64,000 nt of DNA from Triatoma infestans (GCA_011037195.1 JAAEAF010003439.1:1-64000), one strand, 5' to 3'. Numbered from the stretch's first letter, positions 23,901 to 35,150 are shown. Notes: a model not told the origin generated them from the sequence alone. Made by a program: numbers and translations.

Positions 23901-26900
23901 TATGTGAAAAACAGTTTTTTATATGAAACATTTAGTAATTTTATGATTGAGTTTAAGCCATTCCTGATTTAAAATTTTTATCTCACGTGCTACCTACTTA
24001 TTTTCATCAGAATCAGTTCTAGACAATAAGGTAATTATTGCTATCCATTGTCAAAATTTAACAGATTTGAAACGTTTCGATTGTTTGTTATATGTCATAT
24101 ATATATATGATATCTCTCATATATAAAAATAAACTAATTTCTCTTAAATTCTGGGCTTACATTTATGAACTACATTTTTATTAATTAAGCCATGTTCATT
24201 AAATCTTGACAATTACAAACTTTCAGATCTAATTAAACTTTTCTTTTTGTTTTTTATTGAAGGTAGTGGAAAAATTCAATCAACCAGATTCGGGATTATT
24301 CATTTTCATGTTAAGTAGTAAAGCTGGAGGTTGTGGTCTAAATCTAATTGGAGCGAATAGACTTGTTATGTTTGATCCTGACTGGAATCCAGCCAATGAT
24401 GACCAAGCTATGGCACGAGTTTGGAGAGATGGACAGAAAAAGCCATGTTTCATATATAGATTTATTTCGGTATGGTATTTAATCTTTTAATTCAATCAAG
24501 AAATTTCTCCAATAATATTTCATTAAAAAAAAAAAAAAAAAAATTAAATTCATTCACTCAAGTTTTATTAAGTTTGTATCTCTTTAGACAGGTACAATTG
24601 AAGAAAAAATGCTTCAAAGGCAAGCACACAAAAAAGCTTTATCATCTTCAGTTGTGGATTGTGAAGAAGATGTTAAATGTCATTTCAGCATGAATGAGCT
24701 TAAATCACTTTTTACATATCTAAGTGAAACCCGTAGTGATACACATGATAAGTTAGTATATAATATTTTATTTAAGTTTTACTAAATAATTCTATTAAAC
24801 TAAATGGAGTTGTTGTATCTGCAGTGCTGGAAAACAAGTTTATTTTTCTCATATTAGCCTGCTTCATTTTATGTTTGCCAATTTTGTGGGTGTCTTAATT
24901 AACAGTGTGACATCACAGACTACAACGCATAAGCTGCTGGTGACCACAATATGAATTAGATCATCAATATCTTGGAAGTAATTTCTGAAGTAGAAGTAGA
25001 AATTGGCGCAACACCCCCGTGGGGCAAAGCATACTTAATGGCCAATTTTTCTTTAAGAAGGCCTCTGTGGTCAGGCATCTTAATTGTTTTGTCACGATAC
25101 TTTATCCCCACCACTCTGAGCCTCTAAACCATAGGGTACATATTTAAATTAGATTATGATCTTTTCATGTAGAGGGAGTGGATGAAAAACCAAATCTACT
25201 ACGACCTAAAAGATCTTGGATGTTAGTGTATATTGTTTGCGTAAGTGTTTGGTAGTGTGCTAAAGTTTACTTATGGGTACACGAAATTCATACATCTTTG
25301 CAGGCCGTATGGAGAACTCTGTGAATGGTATCCATGTTGTAAAGCTGGGATTCCAAAATCCCTTGTGGTATTAGCCACTTCAAGTATCATGGAAGAAATT
25401 TCTCTAGTAAAAGTAGAATTTGGCGCAACAACCCCATGGGGCAAAACATACTAAACGGTAAATTTTAATTACGAAGGCCTCTATGGTCAGGCAGATACCA
25501 TCTATGTGTTCAGATTGCCACCAGTGCAACCTATGCGCCGCAGACTTTCATTATAAAATTTCGTGGTTATTGTTTTCAACATTGTGTATAATTAGAAAAA
25601 GAGTAAATTATAAAAGAAAAAAGAAATGTAATTATTAATATTAATATGAAACAGATTGAAATGTCCGAGATGTGTAAATGGCATTCAGACTAGAGGCCCG
25701 CCGCTTGAGAGTGATTGTACCGATGATTTTTCTTGCTGGCATCATTGCGCTGAGAAGAAATGGGTTGTCGATCCATTAATTAAGCAGTGTTGGAGTTCAG
25801 GAATTTCCTTTATATTTTATCAAAATTCTCAAAAACAAATAAAGGTTTGTATAATTTTATATTTAAATCTCTTTATTTTCCTCTAGTTTTGTTAATTATA
25901 ATTCTGTTCATGTTATAAATCTTGATCTCTTTTAATTGGCTATTATGTTATTATACGAATTTTATATAATAATACTTCGTTGACAGTAAATCAGATATAA
26001 AAAAAAAAAATTATTATTATTATTAACCGAAAAGAACCTAGGGTCATTTTATTTCAGAAAGAATTCTAATATCAGAGATTCCAAAGGGCTGAAGAGGGTA
26101 AAGAATAATTTTCATTTGTTAACCCGAGAGGAAAGAAGGATTTCCTTTCTTTTCTTTGTGTAAATTTACTTAGATAAAAATTTAGCCGAAATTACACGAT
26201 TGATATAGTATTTTCTCCACAGTTTTTACTTTCTCTTATAGCTGGTAAGAGTAAGTACTGCTATCGTGTCAAATTTTCTATATCGAGTTTTCATCGAAAA
26301 TATATGCAAATATCAAATAAAATGTATATAAATAAAATAAATCGTAAGGTGACTGTTGAACAAAATTAATTCTAAAAGATTAATTCGTTTTTCGGACTTT
26401 ACAAAGTTTTACAAAATAATTTTTTTTTTTTTTTACTTTTGTTTTAATAATTTATTTATGTTATTGACAGTCTGCAAAACAAGATGCATTAAGTAAATGT
26501 GCTTACTGATTTAATCAGGCTTGAACTGGCTTGAGGGAAGGGCCGATTACTCCTTTTCCTCTGACAGAGGTTCCTTGATCAATGGCGTTTCAAACGACTG
26601 AGAGGATTCTCAGGTATGGTCAGGGAGGACATTAAGGTTGCGTGAGCGTACATAAAACCTTATTTTGTATGGCTTGTTTTCGTTTAATCTGAGTCGTTTT
26701 GGCAGTTCCCCAGTGTTGTATTTCGCTTGTCTGTATTGGTCTTATGATGGATTTTGTTTTTCATGTCTAATTTAGATCGTTTGTCGAATAAACGTTTAAC
26801 AAGAAGCTATCTAGTTTTAGGCGGGCGAGTCTTCGTTAATGAGAATGCAGTATAGATCTAAATGTAGTCCAAAGTAGTGAATATCTTTTGCTGAGGTATG

Positions 26901-28026
26901 GGTGTATTGTTAATGTATACAGTCAGACAGTCTGAGCGTCCTAGAGCAGAGTAAATGTTATTTGTATATATTTTGAGTCATTAATTTTGGTCTTCCAGAG
27001 TTTGAGATATTCCTGTGTGTGGTGTGTGATGTGTGATTTAGATGGTCTTGTAACTGTGAGGATGCAGTGGTGGCGTCTTTGTTAGTTGATAGGATTGCCA
27101 TGTCGTCTTCACATGTTTATATGTATAATGTATATATGTATAATCAGAATTCTATTTCTATTCCTATATCTATTCTAATTATATATATATATATATAATC
27201 CTTACTTCCGGAACCATACCGGAGTGGAGCAAAAACATGCAACTCCAATTGCCGGTCAAAATTTGGTTCAAGTTTGTTCAGAATCTTATACATATTTACT
27301 GAAAATTTCCTTTCTTTAATATCAGTTCATATAATTTTTGAAGAATACAGGGACGCTTCAAACGAAATTGTTGAGTGGTTTTTGAGTGTGAATGATTTCA
27401 ATATATACATCCTAGTCCACCATTTTTATCTCAAACATAAAAATTAGTTTAGGAGTTCTAAAGAGGTATGAGGTTAGGTTTCTATTTAAAGTGTCATTTC
27501 TATATCTGCACGGTTCGACCAATGTAATATTGAGTTCCTTGAAACTTAATGAATATATTGTACAATTCCTTTCTGCAAAATTTTTATCATAGGAACTTGA
27601 GAAATATAAGATAATGACAGTAATATTACCATTAAAGCTGTCATTTTCTTTTTTCTAGTAACTCAGTAGGATTTTTGTTGAACTTAGGATTAAAGTAAAA
27701 CTTCTGTCAGATATAAATGTTGCCATCAAAATGCTTAATGTTCCATTAAATAGCCGAAAAAGCCAATCGACAATTGCTTTGACATATACTCATTCAAATT
27801 TAAATTGAATTTTTGATTTCCGTAAAATAGAATTATAGCAAATATTTTAATATCTTCATTAATAATTAATAAAGTAAAAAATAATTTTAACAATAGCAAC
27901 TATAATGTTAGGTATTTTTATTGTTATTACCTTTTTGTTTGTTTTAAGAAATGTATTCAGGAAAATAATAATGAAAACGATGAAAATAATATTGAAGAAA
28001 ATGAAGAACAGGAATGTGAGGAATGA
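11720..28026 (+). CDS. RAD54: RAD54 homologue, 3' part (10 exons, 5' exons not seen)
   Basis: Ten exons, all with AG/GT borders and consistent phases, join into 554 codons plus TGA. The product is the SNF2/SWI2 double-stranded-DNA translocase that works with RAD51 in homologous recombination. Visible motifs in order: LIISYETFR (Ia region), DEGH split across exons 1 and 2, [13 protein letters not shown] (III), [32 protein letters not shown] (IV), [24 protein letters not shown] (V), [11 protein letters not shown] (VI), then a C-terminal CPRC element and an acidic Asn/Glu-rich tail. Animal RAD54 is about 750 residues, so roughly the first 200, including Walker A (GLGKT), are missing here. Match to RAD54 is far closer than to ATRX, RAD54B or CHD. 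Introns range from 118 bp to 5.5 kb. The reading frame is intact throughout, so a working gene extending left of the window, or with unrecognised exons, is the simplest reading. A 5'-truncated duplicate is the alternative. Confidence 0.93.
12522..12700 (-). mobile_element. SINE-B copy (second tRNA-derived family)
   Basis: On the - strand: gtagtggttatgagcatgga (A-box region), aattcgagtcccgcatatga (B box), a body with ccgcctccgtccacg, and ending gttaagcccgcttgaaaaaa. Shares only tRNA-like boxes with SINE-A. Confidence 0.75.
12706..12975. repeat. short H-family derivative with left ends on both sides
   Basis: Starts agtaagaggaagatatcgcg with the tcgtgccagatttcgaaatt segment and ends in its complement (aatttcgaaaatttgacacg, gagtaagagatagta). 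About 270 bp with 55-bp terminal inverted repeats. Confidence 0.75.
13431..13592 (+). CDS. RAD54: RAD54 exon b
   Basis: 162 nt, phase 0/0, acceptor TTTAATTTAG and donor GTGAAA. It encodes GHRLKN, completing the DEGH box, and motif III ([13 protein letters not shown]), ending in the [11 protein letters not shown] segment. Confidence 0.94.
14688..15345 (+). repeat. H-family repeat, diverged
   Basis: ttactttctcgattttttcc, a tgtgtgtttgtg tract, caaaaacaaaaactaacagg, then monomer sequence (cgacgattttctataaactt). Left TIR damaged. Confidence 0.65.
15541..15772 (+). mobile_element. SINE-A copy, tail B
   Basis: Near full length: tagctaagtggttagcgtac (A box), ggggtcgagtcc (B box), the cctctacagcccactccccg core, and tail ccagtgaccatagatgttga cgcgccttaaat, followed by an A tract. 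In the RAD54 b-c intron. Confidence 0.88.
16555..17590 (-). mobile_element. RTE-like LINE reverse-transcriptase fragment
   Basis: In the intron between RAD54 exons b and c. Read on the - strand across frameshifts and stops it gives [68 protein letters not shown], a damaged YADD block (YRYRHNR-like, [15 protein letters not shown]), [34 protein letters not shown]. This order is the RT palm to thumb of RTE/BovB-type LINEs. Both ends are truncated and it is dead. Confidence 0.85.
17790..18262 (-). repeat. H-family repeat, diverged
   Basis: attccaagtttaaaaaa, cattaccggttaaacaattt and a second unit with tcctgttgatttgattc are monomer features read on the - strand. Confidence 0.6.
18736..18862 (-). 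mobile_element. LINE 3'UTR fragment ending in ATTAGATT-type tail
   Basis: On the - strand a GC-richer stretch (ggtcgcagtggacctataag) runs into gaatctaatctaat and a long A tract. No coding part remains. Same tail type as 22860-23283. Confidence 0.45.
18955..19085 (-). repeat. H-family left end
   Basis: Complement carries tactttctcttactgcttaa and aaattttcgaaattatttt. It ends 42 bp before RAD54 exon c. Confidence 0.65.
19128..19243 (+). CDS. RAD54: RAD54 exon c
   Basis: 116 nt, enters in phase 0 and leaves after two bases of an Arg codon. Acceptor TTTTGCAG, donor GTAAGT. It encodes [16 protein letters not shown] and continues to LIGIVNR. It lies 5.5 kb after exon b; that intron carries SINEs, an RTE-like LINE and H-family copies. 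Confidence 0.93.
20173..20318 (+). CDS. RAD54: RAD54 exon d
   Basis: 146 nt. Its first base completes the Arg codon begun in exon c, and it leaves one base into a codon. It encodes [15 protein letters not shown] and the segment to RKALK. Acceptor TTTTTCAG, donor GTATAA. Confidence 0.93.
20440..20950. other. GC-richer island in RAD54 intron d-e
   Basis: Higher GC than the flanks, with ccaggccgcgcgcatctaag and ggccgcagtggatttggctt. Probably a decayed mobile element; no coding frame or termini found. Confidence 0.35.
20962..21245 (+). repeat. H-family left part
   Basis: tatctcttactcctgtagga, attgtgatcgtgttatattt, gtgtgtgtgtgaacatagct, caaaaacgaaacattgtaga. Truncated in an A/T-rich tract. Confidence 0.75.
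21372..21627 (-). mobile_element. SINE-A copy, tail A (LINE-like tail)
   Basis: Full length on the - strand from gaagggattagctcagtggt to the tail ggggtagctatatgggccct, ggctttggatagcatagggg and a poly-A. The tail matches the 3' end of the LINE at 1089-2247. Confidence 0.9.
21768..21945 (+). CDS. RAD54: RAD54 exon e
   Basis: 178 nt, acceptor TTTACAG, donor GTGATT. It encodes a serine-rich stretch followed by [15 protein letters not shown], the conserved LCNHP signature of the second RecA-like lobe, and leaves two bases into an Arg codon. Confidence 0.93.
22150..22340 (+). repeat. H-family monomer fragment
   Basis: tttttactttctagtagcga, then aaaatgcttctacgattttc and catatttccgcgaaaata. Confidence 0.5.
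22860..23283 (+). mobile_element. LINE 3' end with (TTAGA)n-type tail in RAD54 intron e-f
   Basis: The + strand gives [46 protein letters not shown] and [22 protein letters not shown] across frame breaks, the C-terminal knuckle of an I/Jockey-type ORF2. A short 3'UTR ends in tagattagattagatt. Confidence 0.8.
23480..23681 (+). CDS. RAD54: RAD54 exon f
   Basis: 202 nt, acceptor TTTTTAG, donor GTAATC, leaving in phase 0. It encodes [11 protein letters not shown], motif IV ([16 protein letters not shown]) and [13 protein letters not shown]. Confidence 0.94.
24263..24469 (+). CDS. RAD54: RAD54 exon g
   Basis: 207 nt, phase 0/0, acceptor TTGAAG, donor GTATGG. It encodes motif V ([17 protein letters not shown]), the MFDPDWNPA block and motif VI ([13 protein letters not shown]) with its arginine finger region, to IYRFIS. 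Confidence 0.95.
24588..24751 (+). CDS. RAD54: RAD54 exon h
   Basis: 164 nt after the shortest intron (118 bp, with a long A tract), acceptor TCTTTAG, donor GTTAGT. It encodes [19 protein letters not shown] and continues to SDTHDK, the conserved region after motif VI. Confidence 0.93.
24955..25510 (+). repeat. duplicated segment in RAD54 intron h-i
   Basis: aagtagaaattggcgcaaca ... gaaggcctctgtggtcaggc (24985-25077) and aagtagaatttggcgcaaca ... ggcctctatggtcaggc (25400-25496) are copies of one unit. Identity unknown, possibly LINE 3'UTR. Confidence 0.6.
25655..25844 (+). CDS. RAD54: RAD54 exon i
   Basis: 190 nt, acceptor GAAACAG, donor GTTTGT. It encodes the C-terminal cysteine/histidine region: [27 protein letters not shown] and ISFIFYQNS, corresponding to the RAD54 RCVN and WNHC segments. 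Confidence 0.92.
26222..26305 (+). repeat. H-family left end only
   Basis: tttactttctcttatagctg, ggtaagagtaagtactgcta, tcgtgtcaaattttctatat. Confidence 0.7.
26510..27120 (-). mobile_element. degenerate Jockey-like LINE RT fragment in the last RAD54 intron
   Basis: The - strand starts with (Y)[17 protein letters not shown], recognisable as the catalytic YADD block, then a decayed palm and thumb ([27 protein letters not shown]) in shifting frames, ending near [10 protein letters not shown]. Stops and frameshifts are many. Confidence 0.7.
27949..28026 (+). CDS. RAD54: RAD54 terminal exon
   Basis: 78 nt including TGA, acceptor GTTTTAAG. It encodes 25 residues, mostly Asn and Glu, ending CEE. 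The acidic tail is not conserved. I assign it because phase, splice site and stop all fit. Alternative C-termini are possible. Confidence 0.78.
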   Translation, partial: KCIQENNNENDENNIEENEEQECEE

Positions 28027-28158
28027 CACATTTAACACAGCATTATTTAGGTAATTAATTCTGTATTTTTGTTAGAATATGGTTGAACTTTGGTTTTCAA
28101 TGGGATTTAGGTGAAACAAAATTAAATACTGTTAGTAAAATGGTCTCTAATCTTTTTT

Positions 28159-28164
28159 AATAAA
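28159..28164 (+). promoter_or_regulatory. candidate RAD54 polyadenylation signal
   Basis: AATAAA 133 bp past the RAD54 stop codon is the first canonical hexamer downstream in the + orientation. Further AATAAA copies near 28690 and 28740 in AT-rich DNA are alternatives. Confidence 0.5.
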
Positions 28165-28227
28165 GTTCTCTGCAAACAGATTTATGAATGTTTCATAATA
28201 ATATTAATTTTCGAGTCTTTTAGTTCC

Positions 28228-28332
28228 GGGTTTAGGAGCCTCTACAGCACACTGTCCGGAGATCGACAGTGCACTAAGAAGGCTTCGGGCGCCAGTAACT
28301 ATAGATGTTGACGCGCATTAAATTAAAAAAAA
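28228..28332 (+). mobile_element. SINE-A, 5'-truncated, tail B
   Basis: taggagcctctacagcacac to gccagtaactatagatgttg acgcgcattaaat. The tRNA-like head is missing. Confidence 0.85.
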
Positions 28333-29153
28333 TTGTGTTTGAGTTTCTTAAAGATAATAAGCTTATACTAAAATTATACAAATATTTCTTATTGGTAATG
28401 GCGAATACATTATTTTTAAGTAGGTTTGTTATAAATGCGTATAATCAGATGTATCTCATCTTCAGTTTTTCTTTCTTTCAGGTGTAATTTTTCCTCCTTA
28501 TATGGAACAAAATGGCTAAATCTCAGGATTTTTTTGTTCTCTGTTTCATTTGTCTATCAAATGCAACAAAATACATTAAGCATTTAAAATTGATATTATT
28601 ACTAAAGCATTTTAAATAGTTATTGATTTGAAAAGTCTGTGATAAAGCACTTTTTGAAACCAAGATTAAGATTCCTGTAAAATGATGAAAAAAATAAATA
28701 TTTCATAAATATAAATGTAAATATATTTTTATATATTGAAATAAATTTTTCTATTTATAATTTTTTTTTCATTGAACCTCATTTTTTTATTTATTTTATA
28801 TATTCCTGTGATTATTGTGTAATAATTCTCTAAAACTATTTATTTTAAAAATTTAGGATGGTTTGACCAATGTGAAATCTAAAAACTCTATGATTGGTAG
28901 ATATACTCCCCTCCCTTATGACGTCATCACAATGATTTCCCTTGCTGATGTGGCTTGGCTTGACGCCATATTGAATCAAGTGTATCCGTGACACAGTAGA
29001 GAGGAAGCTGAGGAAATTTACAGGTTCACCAAAAAATAGAGAATAATATTAAGATCTAATATTTTTAGCCGCTAAGCCAATCTCTTATTAATAGTGCAAT
29101 TCTCAATTCGAGTGCTTTATTTATTTTTTGGCCGTTCCAGTCCATATGAAGGA

Positions 29154-29208
29154 ATGGCACTCAAAAGTGAAACTGCATCGCCACCTAATGGCGTTGCTAA
29201 TATAATCA
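29154..29208 (+). CDS. possible first coding exon of an unknown gene
   Basis: ATG in context GGAATGG opens 18 codons (MALKSETASPPNGVANII plus one base) ending at donor GTAAAG. Upstream lie a TGACGTCA site (28919) and CGCCATATTG. Composition is less AT-rich than the surroundings. No second exon was recognised, and the CRE-bearing segment resembles DNA at 50930, so it may be repeat sequence. Confidence 0.18.
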
Positions 29209-29299
29209 GTAAAGAAAGGTGCAGTAAAAATAATATTTTATTAAGGTTTTTTTATTTTATTATTTTTTTTTTATTTTAATATATTGTCAAGGCCATAAA

Positions 29300-32200
29300 A
29301 ATATTCTTTTTTTAAAATTAAAAATTCTGTTCCATCAGTCTTCCATTCTGACTGACAAAAAAAAAAATTACTAATGGGATCGATTATTTGGATTGACACT
29401 ATTAAACCTTAATAAATTAGGGGGATTGGCTTTAGGCTTATAACAATGCCATTATTACAACGCAAATAAGTGTGCCTGCCTGACAAATAAGACACAACAA
29501 ATATTTTACGTCGTTAAACGGCTTGAGGATAGAAGGTAGGAGCTGTATATTATAAATTGTCTATAAATGAGACTATTAAACATAAAATTTTATCCCATTA
29601 ATTAAAAATAGCATGTTAGCATTTTAAGATAAAAAAAACAAAAAACGAAATTGCCATTTTCTTATTCGGTCCTTGATTCTAAAATTAATCGCTACGTAAT
29701 CTCCATGCTTTTGCTAATATCTCGCAGGAATTTTTACTTATGAAGTATTTATTGGTTTCACTTTCTCCAATACTTTTTTCGGTTAAAATTCTATAAATAA
29801 ATTTTATTTAGTTACTAACTAACTGTCCTTGAAATAATAAAAAAAAAAAAAAGTTACATGGCTGGTAAAACATTTTTTCGTTAGGAAATGAATTAGGGTG
29901 TGACGGAGAAGGGATGACGGTCTAAAAAGTGGGGGAATGCCGTCCCAAGTCATGCGAAGTTAATATTTTACTAGCCGAGACTCTTGTCCTCAGTTTAAAT
30001 CGTTACTATACAGGCAGCAATTTATTGGTGGGTAAAAAAAAAAAAACTTCGCATTGAAAATCATTTAACTTCCATAGATTAACCGCGTTTCCGTATCGAT
30101 CATCGTTGGAATAAAATTAAATGAAATATACACTAAGAGTCATGAGAATTTGTACCTCTCCCTTGTTCAGGAAGGTACCTTTTTTGTGAATAATGAAGTT
30201 CCGAGAATTTCTTCTTTTTTTTTCTAAATTATAAATAGAGGATATTTGATTAAATTACGGATAAAATTATAGGACTGTAAAAACTCAATAAATAAAACGG
30301 ACACTGAAATAAACCTCACTATTGCGTCATTACCTCATTATTGGTCACAAATTGTAAATTCTGTTGAGGTCGCTGTTTAGCCTCATGACACAGCTACCTA
30401 GTATGCCTTAGCTGAACATTAAAATGTTAAAGGGCATTGATTTATTGCAATTTATCGATAAATGAGATTGTATATAACCGTAAGCTAAATCTTAACTTTT
30501 GTAGTACTAAGTTACTTCAGTTATTTATTACATCTAACAAGTAATTTAGATTAAAAATGTAATTTTTTTGGGGGTATATTTCATATAAAGGATATTAAGA
30601 TATTCGATACGAAACCTTGCGTGCATTACAAAGTGTTATTTGTAACGCAATATATGCTGTTGCGTCATTTTTTCGAATGTCTTGCAAGCTCCTGTAGTGT
30701 ACTTTTCGAAGCTGCCTATGAAACAAATGAAAAAGTGTTTTATTTTTGGGGTTTTTCCCCCTATTTATTCCCTTTAAAGGTAAATAAAAAGGAAATGTTA
30801 TGGATTTTTGTTCACCAAATCGGATCAGTATACGTTTCTCGAGAAAAAATTATCAAAAGAGTCGTTTAGAAATTAGGGAATGAACGTGGGTGAGTCATTG
30901 AATTTATTTTTAGCTGCGGTTAACCTAATCGGAATTCCTACAGTCCCGGGCTATTGTTTCTTCTAATCGGAATTCCCCTAATAAAACCGGGTTTGCCGTT
31001 TATAGGAACCTGATTAGATCTGATATTCACCTACGTGATTTATCTTCTTTATTTAAAAAAAAAAAAAAAAGGTCTATTCAACATTTTACAACTTTCATTG
31101 CTATTGATGTTGTTTTTCACAAGGATAGTATTTTGGAAAGTATCCTGTCAGGAAGGGTAGCGGGAGCAAGTTATTAATTCTCCCCACTCTGAGGCCTTGC
31201 AACATTGTACAAGCACCCTAATTATATAAGGTTGACTTACTTTTTTATTTATTTTGCGTATTATTAGTTTCAAATATTTAAAAATATACTTTTTGAAACA
31301 AGGCTGTTCTAAATTCATTTCAGTTTCTGATAGTTACTATTAGGTTGAACTCCAGATTTTTAACAGCTTAAACCTTTATTTAAAAAAAAAAAACGTTTTT
31401 TATCTAAATGGGGACGAAACATTCTGGCCGAATTCTTTGAGGAAGGATTTTAATTTTTTTTTTTTTTTTTTTTTTTTAGAATCGTAAAAGCTTTGTGATA
31501 TTCGCTCGAACAGGCTTCCATATTTTCTTTTTTACAAAGAAGTATTTATTAGATAAATTTCACTTTAAAATGATTTTAATGATAGAAATCTCTAAACAAC
31601 ATACGTCATTTCTGCCATTCTAATTCTCTACTCATGAATATTCTTTGCCTAACTTTAAAAAAAAAATTGAGTCATGCTTAATAAGAAATACTATCAATCA
31701 TTTTTATTCTTGAGTATAAAAATATCACTTATGTAAGTGTAAATATATAAAAAAGCCAATAAAATTAAAATATCTTTTATATTAATGGTTAAATTGATAC
31801 TTTCTTTTAGTTTAAAACTAGGGCGTAAAAGAAATGCTTTAGGATCGTGTTGGGTTGAAGGCAATACCACATAATATATTGCACAAGACTTTTTTATTTT
31901 ATTTTTTAAAAGTTTTAATATTTTGACAATTAATAAAAATTAAAAGAATTTAATATTATAAAACTTAAAATTCTACAAACATTATTTATTTATTGAACAT
32001 AAGAAAAAGCTGAATGTCCCTGGGAAAAAATAGCCTTTCACCTTTCACCAACACGGAATTACTAAGGCCTCAAAGTGGGGAGAGAGTAAGGTTTCATCAG
32101 CGAAGTTAGTAGCATGGAAGGGAAACCTATCTGACCATTGGATGAAATAAAAAAAAAAAAACTTTACTAACATTTAATTGGAAACACACGGTGCTCAAAC

Positions 32201-32990
32201 CATCATCATAATGGTATTGTTAATAGCCTTAAGTCTAGTAGTTTTCACTGAATATGATATAAAATAAAAACTGTGGAAGAATTAAAAAAAAAAAAAGGAA
32301 TCCTAATTTGATTTTTATCCAATTTTCTGATTATTTTTTTCCCCTTAAGTAGTGAGATGATCAAAATGACAGGTAATGTATAAAAACATTGATGTTACGA
32401 TATTCTATAGAAAGGTTCATATTTAACCCACAATATACTTCACCAACTAGTCTCAATTGTTGCGTCATAAAATTCTAATAAATCCAAATGATCGATTCTA
32501 TTATTTTTGAATATGTGTAAATCAATAAAATTGTTTTTTTTTTTTTTGTTTTTTCTTTAAAGAAAAATTGGCCTTGACATAGTATTTTTTTAATTAATTT
32601 TTTAAATGAATGGCTAGTAAACAAAGGTATATAATTTTAAAACTTTAAAATCTGAACCAATACTAAATTGCTTACAGAGTTTTTAAAGATTAAAATTATA
32701 TGTCTTAGCCATTGGTATTATTATTATTATTATTTGGTGCTTGGGTAATTTATTCATTTTAATGATTAAACTGTTTATACAAATACGTCCTGTTAAATAG
32801 AACACTATATTAATCTATAATATGGTAATAAACTCAATTTATTTTCTGTTTTAACTGCGAAATCATTTGAAACAAAATAAAAATATGCTTAAAAGTTATC
32901 CAGTTAGAGTGGGATGAAAGCGCAAAGTTGTGAAGCATTATTATTCCATTGTAAGGAAATGTTCTCCCCCTCTTAATTAAAGAGCATAAC
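29300..32990. other. gene-free AT-rich stretch
   Basis: Many A or T runs of 10-23 bases. One 82-codon frame at 30621-30869 resembles nothing I know. ctaatcggaattcc occurs twice (30926, 30974) around a GC-rich patch. Confidence 0.4.
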
Positions 32991-33001
32991 ATATGTTGTT
33001 T

Positions 33002-34136
33002 TTTTCTTTTACTCGTGGTAAGAGGAAGTATTGTAATCGTGTCAAATTTTCTACATCGAGTTTTACACCGGAAAATACACGTTTCCAGGGTGATAACTTC
33101 CTGTCGAATCATTCCCAATAGAAAAGTGTTTTTTTTTTTTTTAGAAAAGATCTATGCGTGAATATCTGAATAGCATAGCTCAAAAACGAAAAATTGTACT
33201 AAATTCAAATTTGATATTCCGTTTAGATATCACCATGGGTAACCGATAGTAAGTTATTGGTCACAAAATTCCTCAACCGGAAGTACTACTTTACTGAACT
33301 TATTTCTTTGCCATTTTCTCAAAAATTACTTCCAACAATTTTGTTTAAACTTGTTATATATCAATTACAAATATTAAGAGCTATAATTTTTATTTGAAAC
33401 ATTTTTCTGGGAAAATTTATTTATGGCGTCTTTTGGGGAAAAGGGGAAGGGGGGAATTAATCATGTTTCCTTATAAAGTGCTATTTCAGTTTATTAAACA
33501 ATATTCTATTATCTAAATAATTATTAATTAGAATTGAATATGTTGTTCAAAATTCCGAGTTTTGAAGAAAATCGGTTGACCGGAAGTACGTTTTTACTGA
33601 ACAGTTTGTTTCATCGGAGTTTTTCACCATAAAAATACCGACGAATTACTTTAAAATTTGGCATACTAATTATGAATACAGAGAACTATCACTTTTTTTT
33701 AATTTATTTATTTAAGGCTCCTAAACAGGTATGGTCGTCGGGGCCCGGAGCCTTCTCACTGCTCTGCCGGCCTACAGTCAGTGAGCTGTAGAGGCTCCTA
33801 GGAAGAGAAAATCTAAGGACAGCCCAGCTGAACTCGAACCCAAGACGTCCGCGTGGGAATACAGTGCGCTAACCATTGAGCTAAATCCTTCTCACATTTA
33901 CCCTTTTTTTTTTTCCTAGAAACTTCATTTCTAGAATTTTAGGAGTAAGGTGAGAGGATATGCTTTCTTCAAAAAAAAAAAAAAGTCATTATATTGAATT
34001 TAAATTCTCCCATTGAAATAAAATTGAAGACGATTAAACATTTAGTAGCAATTATAAGTCTCGAAAAAAAATTTGTCAATTATAATTCAGTAAACTGCAG
34101 TAAGAGAAAGTCGTGTGAGTGATTCACATCAGAGTT
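33002..34136 (+). repeat. H-family repeat, full-length, with SINE inside
   Basis: Left end cttttactcgtggtaagagg; monomer anchors ccggaagtac at 33278 and 33580; right end gtaagagaaagtcgtgtgag with gattcacatcaga. A SINE-A copy (33706-33896) interrupts the third unit. Confidence 0.85.
33706..33896 (-). mobile_element. SINE-A copy, tail B-like, in an H-family repeat
   Basis: Head complement of gtgcgctaaccattgagcta, B box gggttcgagttc, core gtagaggctcctaggaagag, and a variant of tail B (gacgaccatacctgtttagg). Confidence 0.83.
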
Positions 34137-34439
34137 TTGTTTTAAATATTCTTAAGTTTCGGATAGTGTTGTTTTACAGTTTTTTTTTTGTTTTTTTTCA
34201 GTTAGTGAAGTCTGTTTCGAATGTTGATACGGGATAAAGAAGCAACTTTGTTCTTTTAGAAAACAAAATAAATGGCGTGGAACGGTACTTGTACGACCTT
34301 TCTCTTATTGATTTTCTCACAGCTTTAATTGAAAAATTTATTTAGAAGTAGGATTTCTTTCTAAAGTTTAATTATCCTCTATACATAAATGATCGAAACC
34401 AATCGTTATAAGAAATAGTATTTTATGGGAGGGAAAGCA

Positions 34440-35150
34440 TAATACATAAAAGCTTTCTAAATGAATTACTAGAAAAAATATTTAAATAAAAGTTGTATAT
34501 ATGTTAAAGGAAATCGTAGGAACTGCGTTTCGAGAAAATTGGGAAAATTTAAAATAAAAAACTATTAAGTAAAATTTTGTTTAACCTATATTTTTCTAAC
34601 TTCGATTGTTGCGTCATTTAAAAAAAAACAAAAAAAAAAAACATTTAATTAACCTTAAATAAAGATGGAGGAATCGTACAGTTAAAGGATTTCCAGTTTA
34701 CAAGAAAAACATCCCAATGCCTTCAGAATCCCAATAATATTAATTTTCCTAGAAAAATGTTTCAAAAAAAAAAAATAATAATAATAATATAATTGCAGCT
34801 ATGCCAAAAGGAAAACTGAGAAATTCATTCATTTAAATGGTATTTCCGGTAGCGAATTTAGTCAAAAACCTTATTCTGATAGAAATATTCAAGCAATCCT
34901 CAAATTTGAATTTTCCCCGATTTTCAATTAAAAAAAAACAAAATAAAAAAAAGGCACCAGAAAATATGTACTTAAGTGAAAAACTATTTTCGACAATCTG
35001 ACGTAATTTACATTCTTTCCCCCCTGTATAGTAGAAACCGGAAGTAAAAAGAACTCTTGATTGTTCGAAGAGTTGTTCGAAAAAATGTAATTTCCAACCA
35101 TGGGAAGGCGTTTACTCCCGTCTGTTTACTAAAAATTTAAAAAAAAAATA
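34440..35150 (-). repeat. H-family-related fragment
   Basis: Complement shows tagaagcttt-type monomer blocks, aaatcgtaggaactgcgttt and ccggaagt near 35040. Ends unclear. Confidence 0.5.

Noticed and set aside
30621..30869. 82-codon frame as a possible gene
   Set aside because: Open by chance in a less AT-rich patch; no splice context, start context or family signature found.
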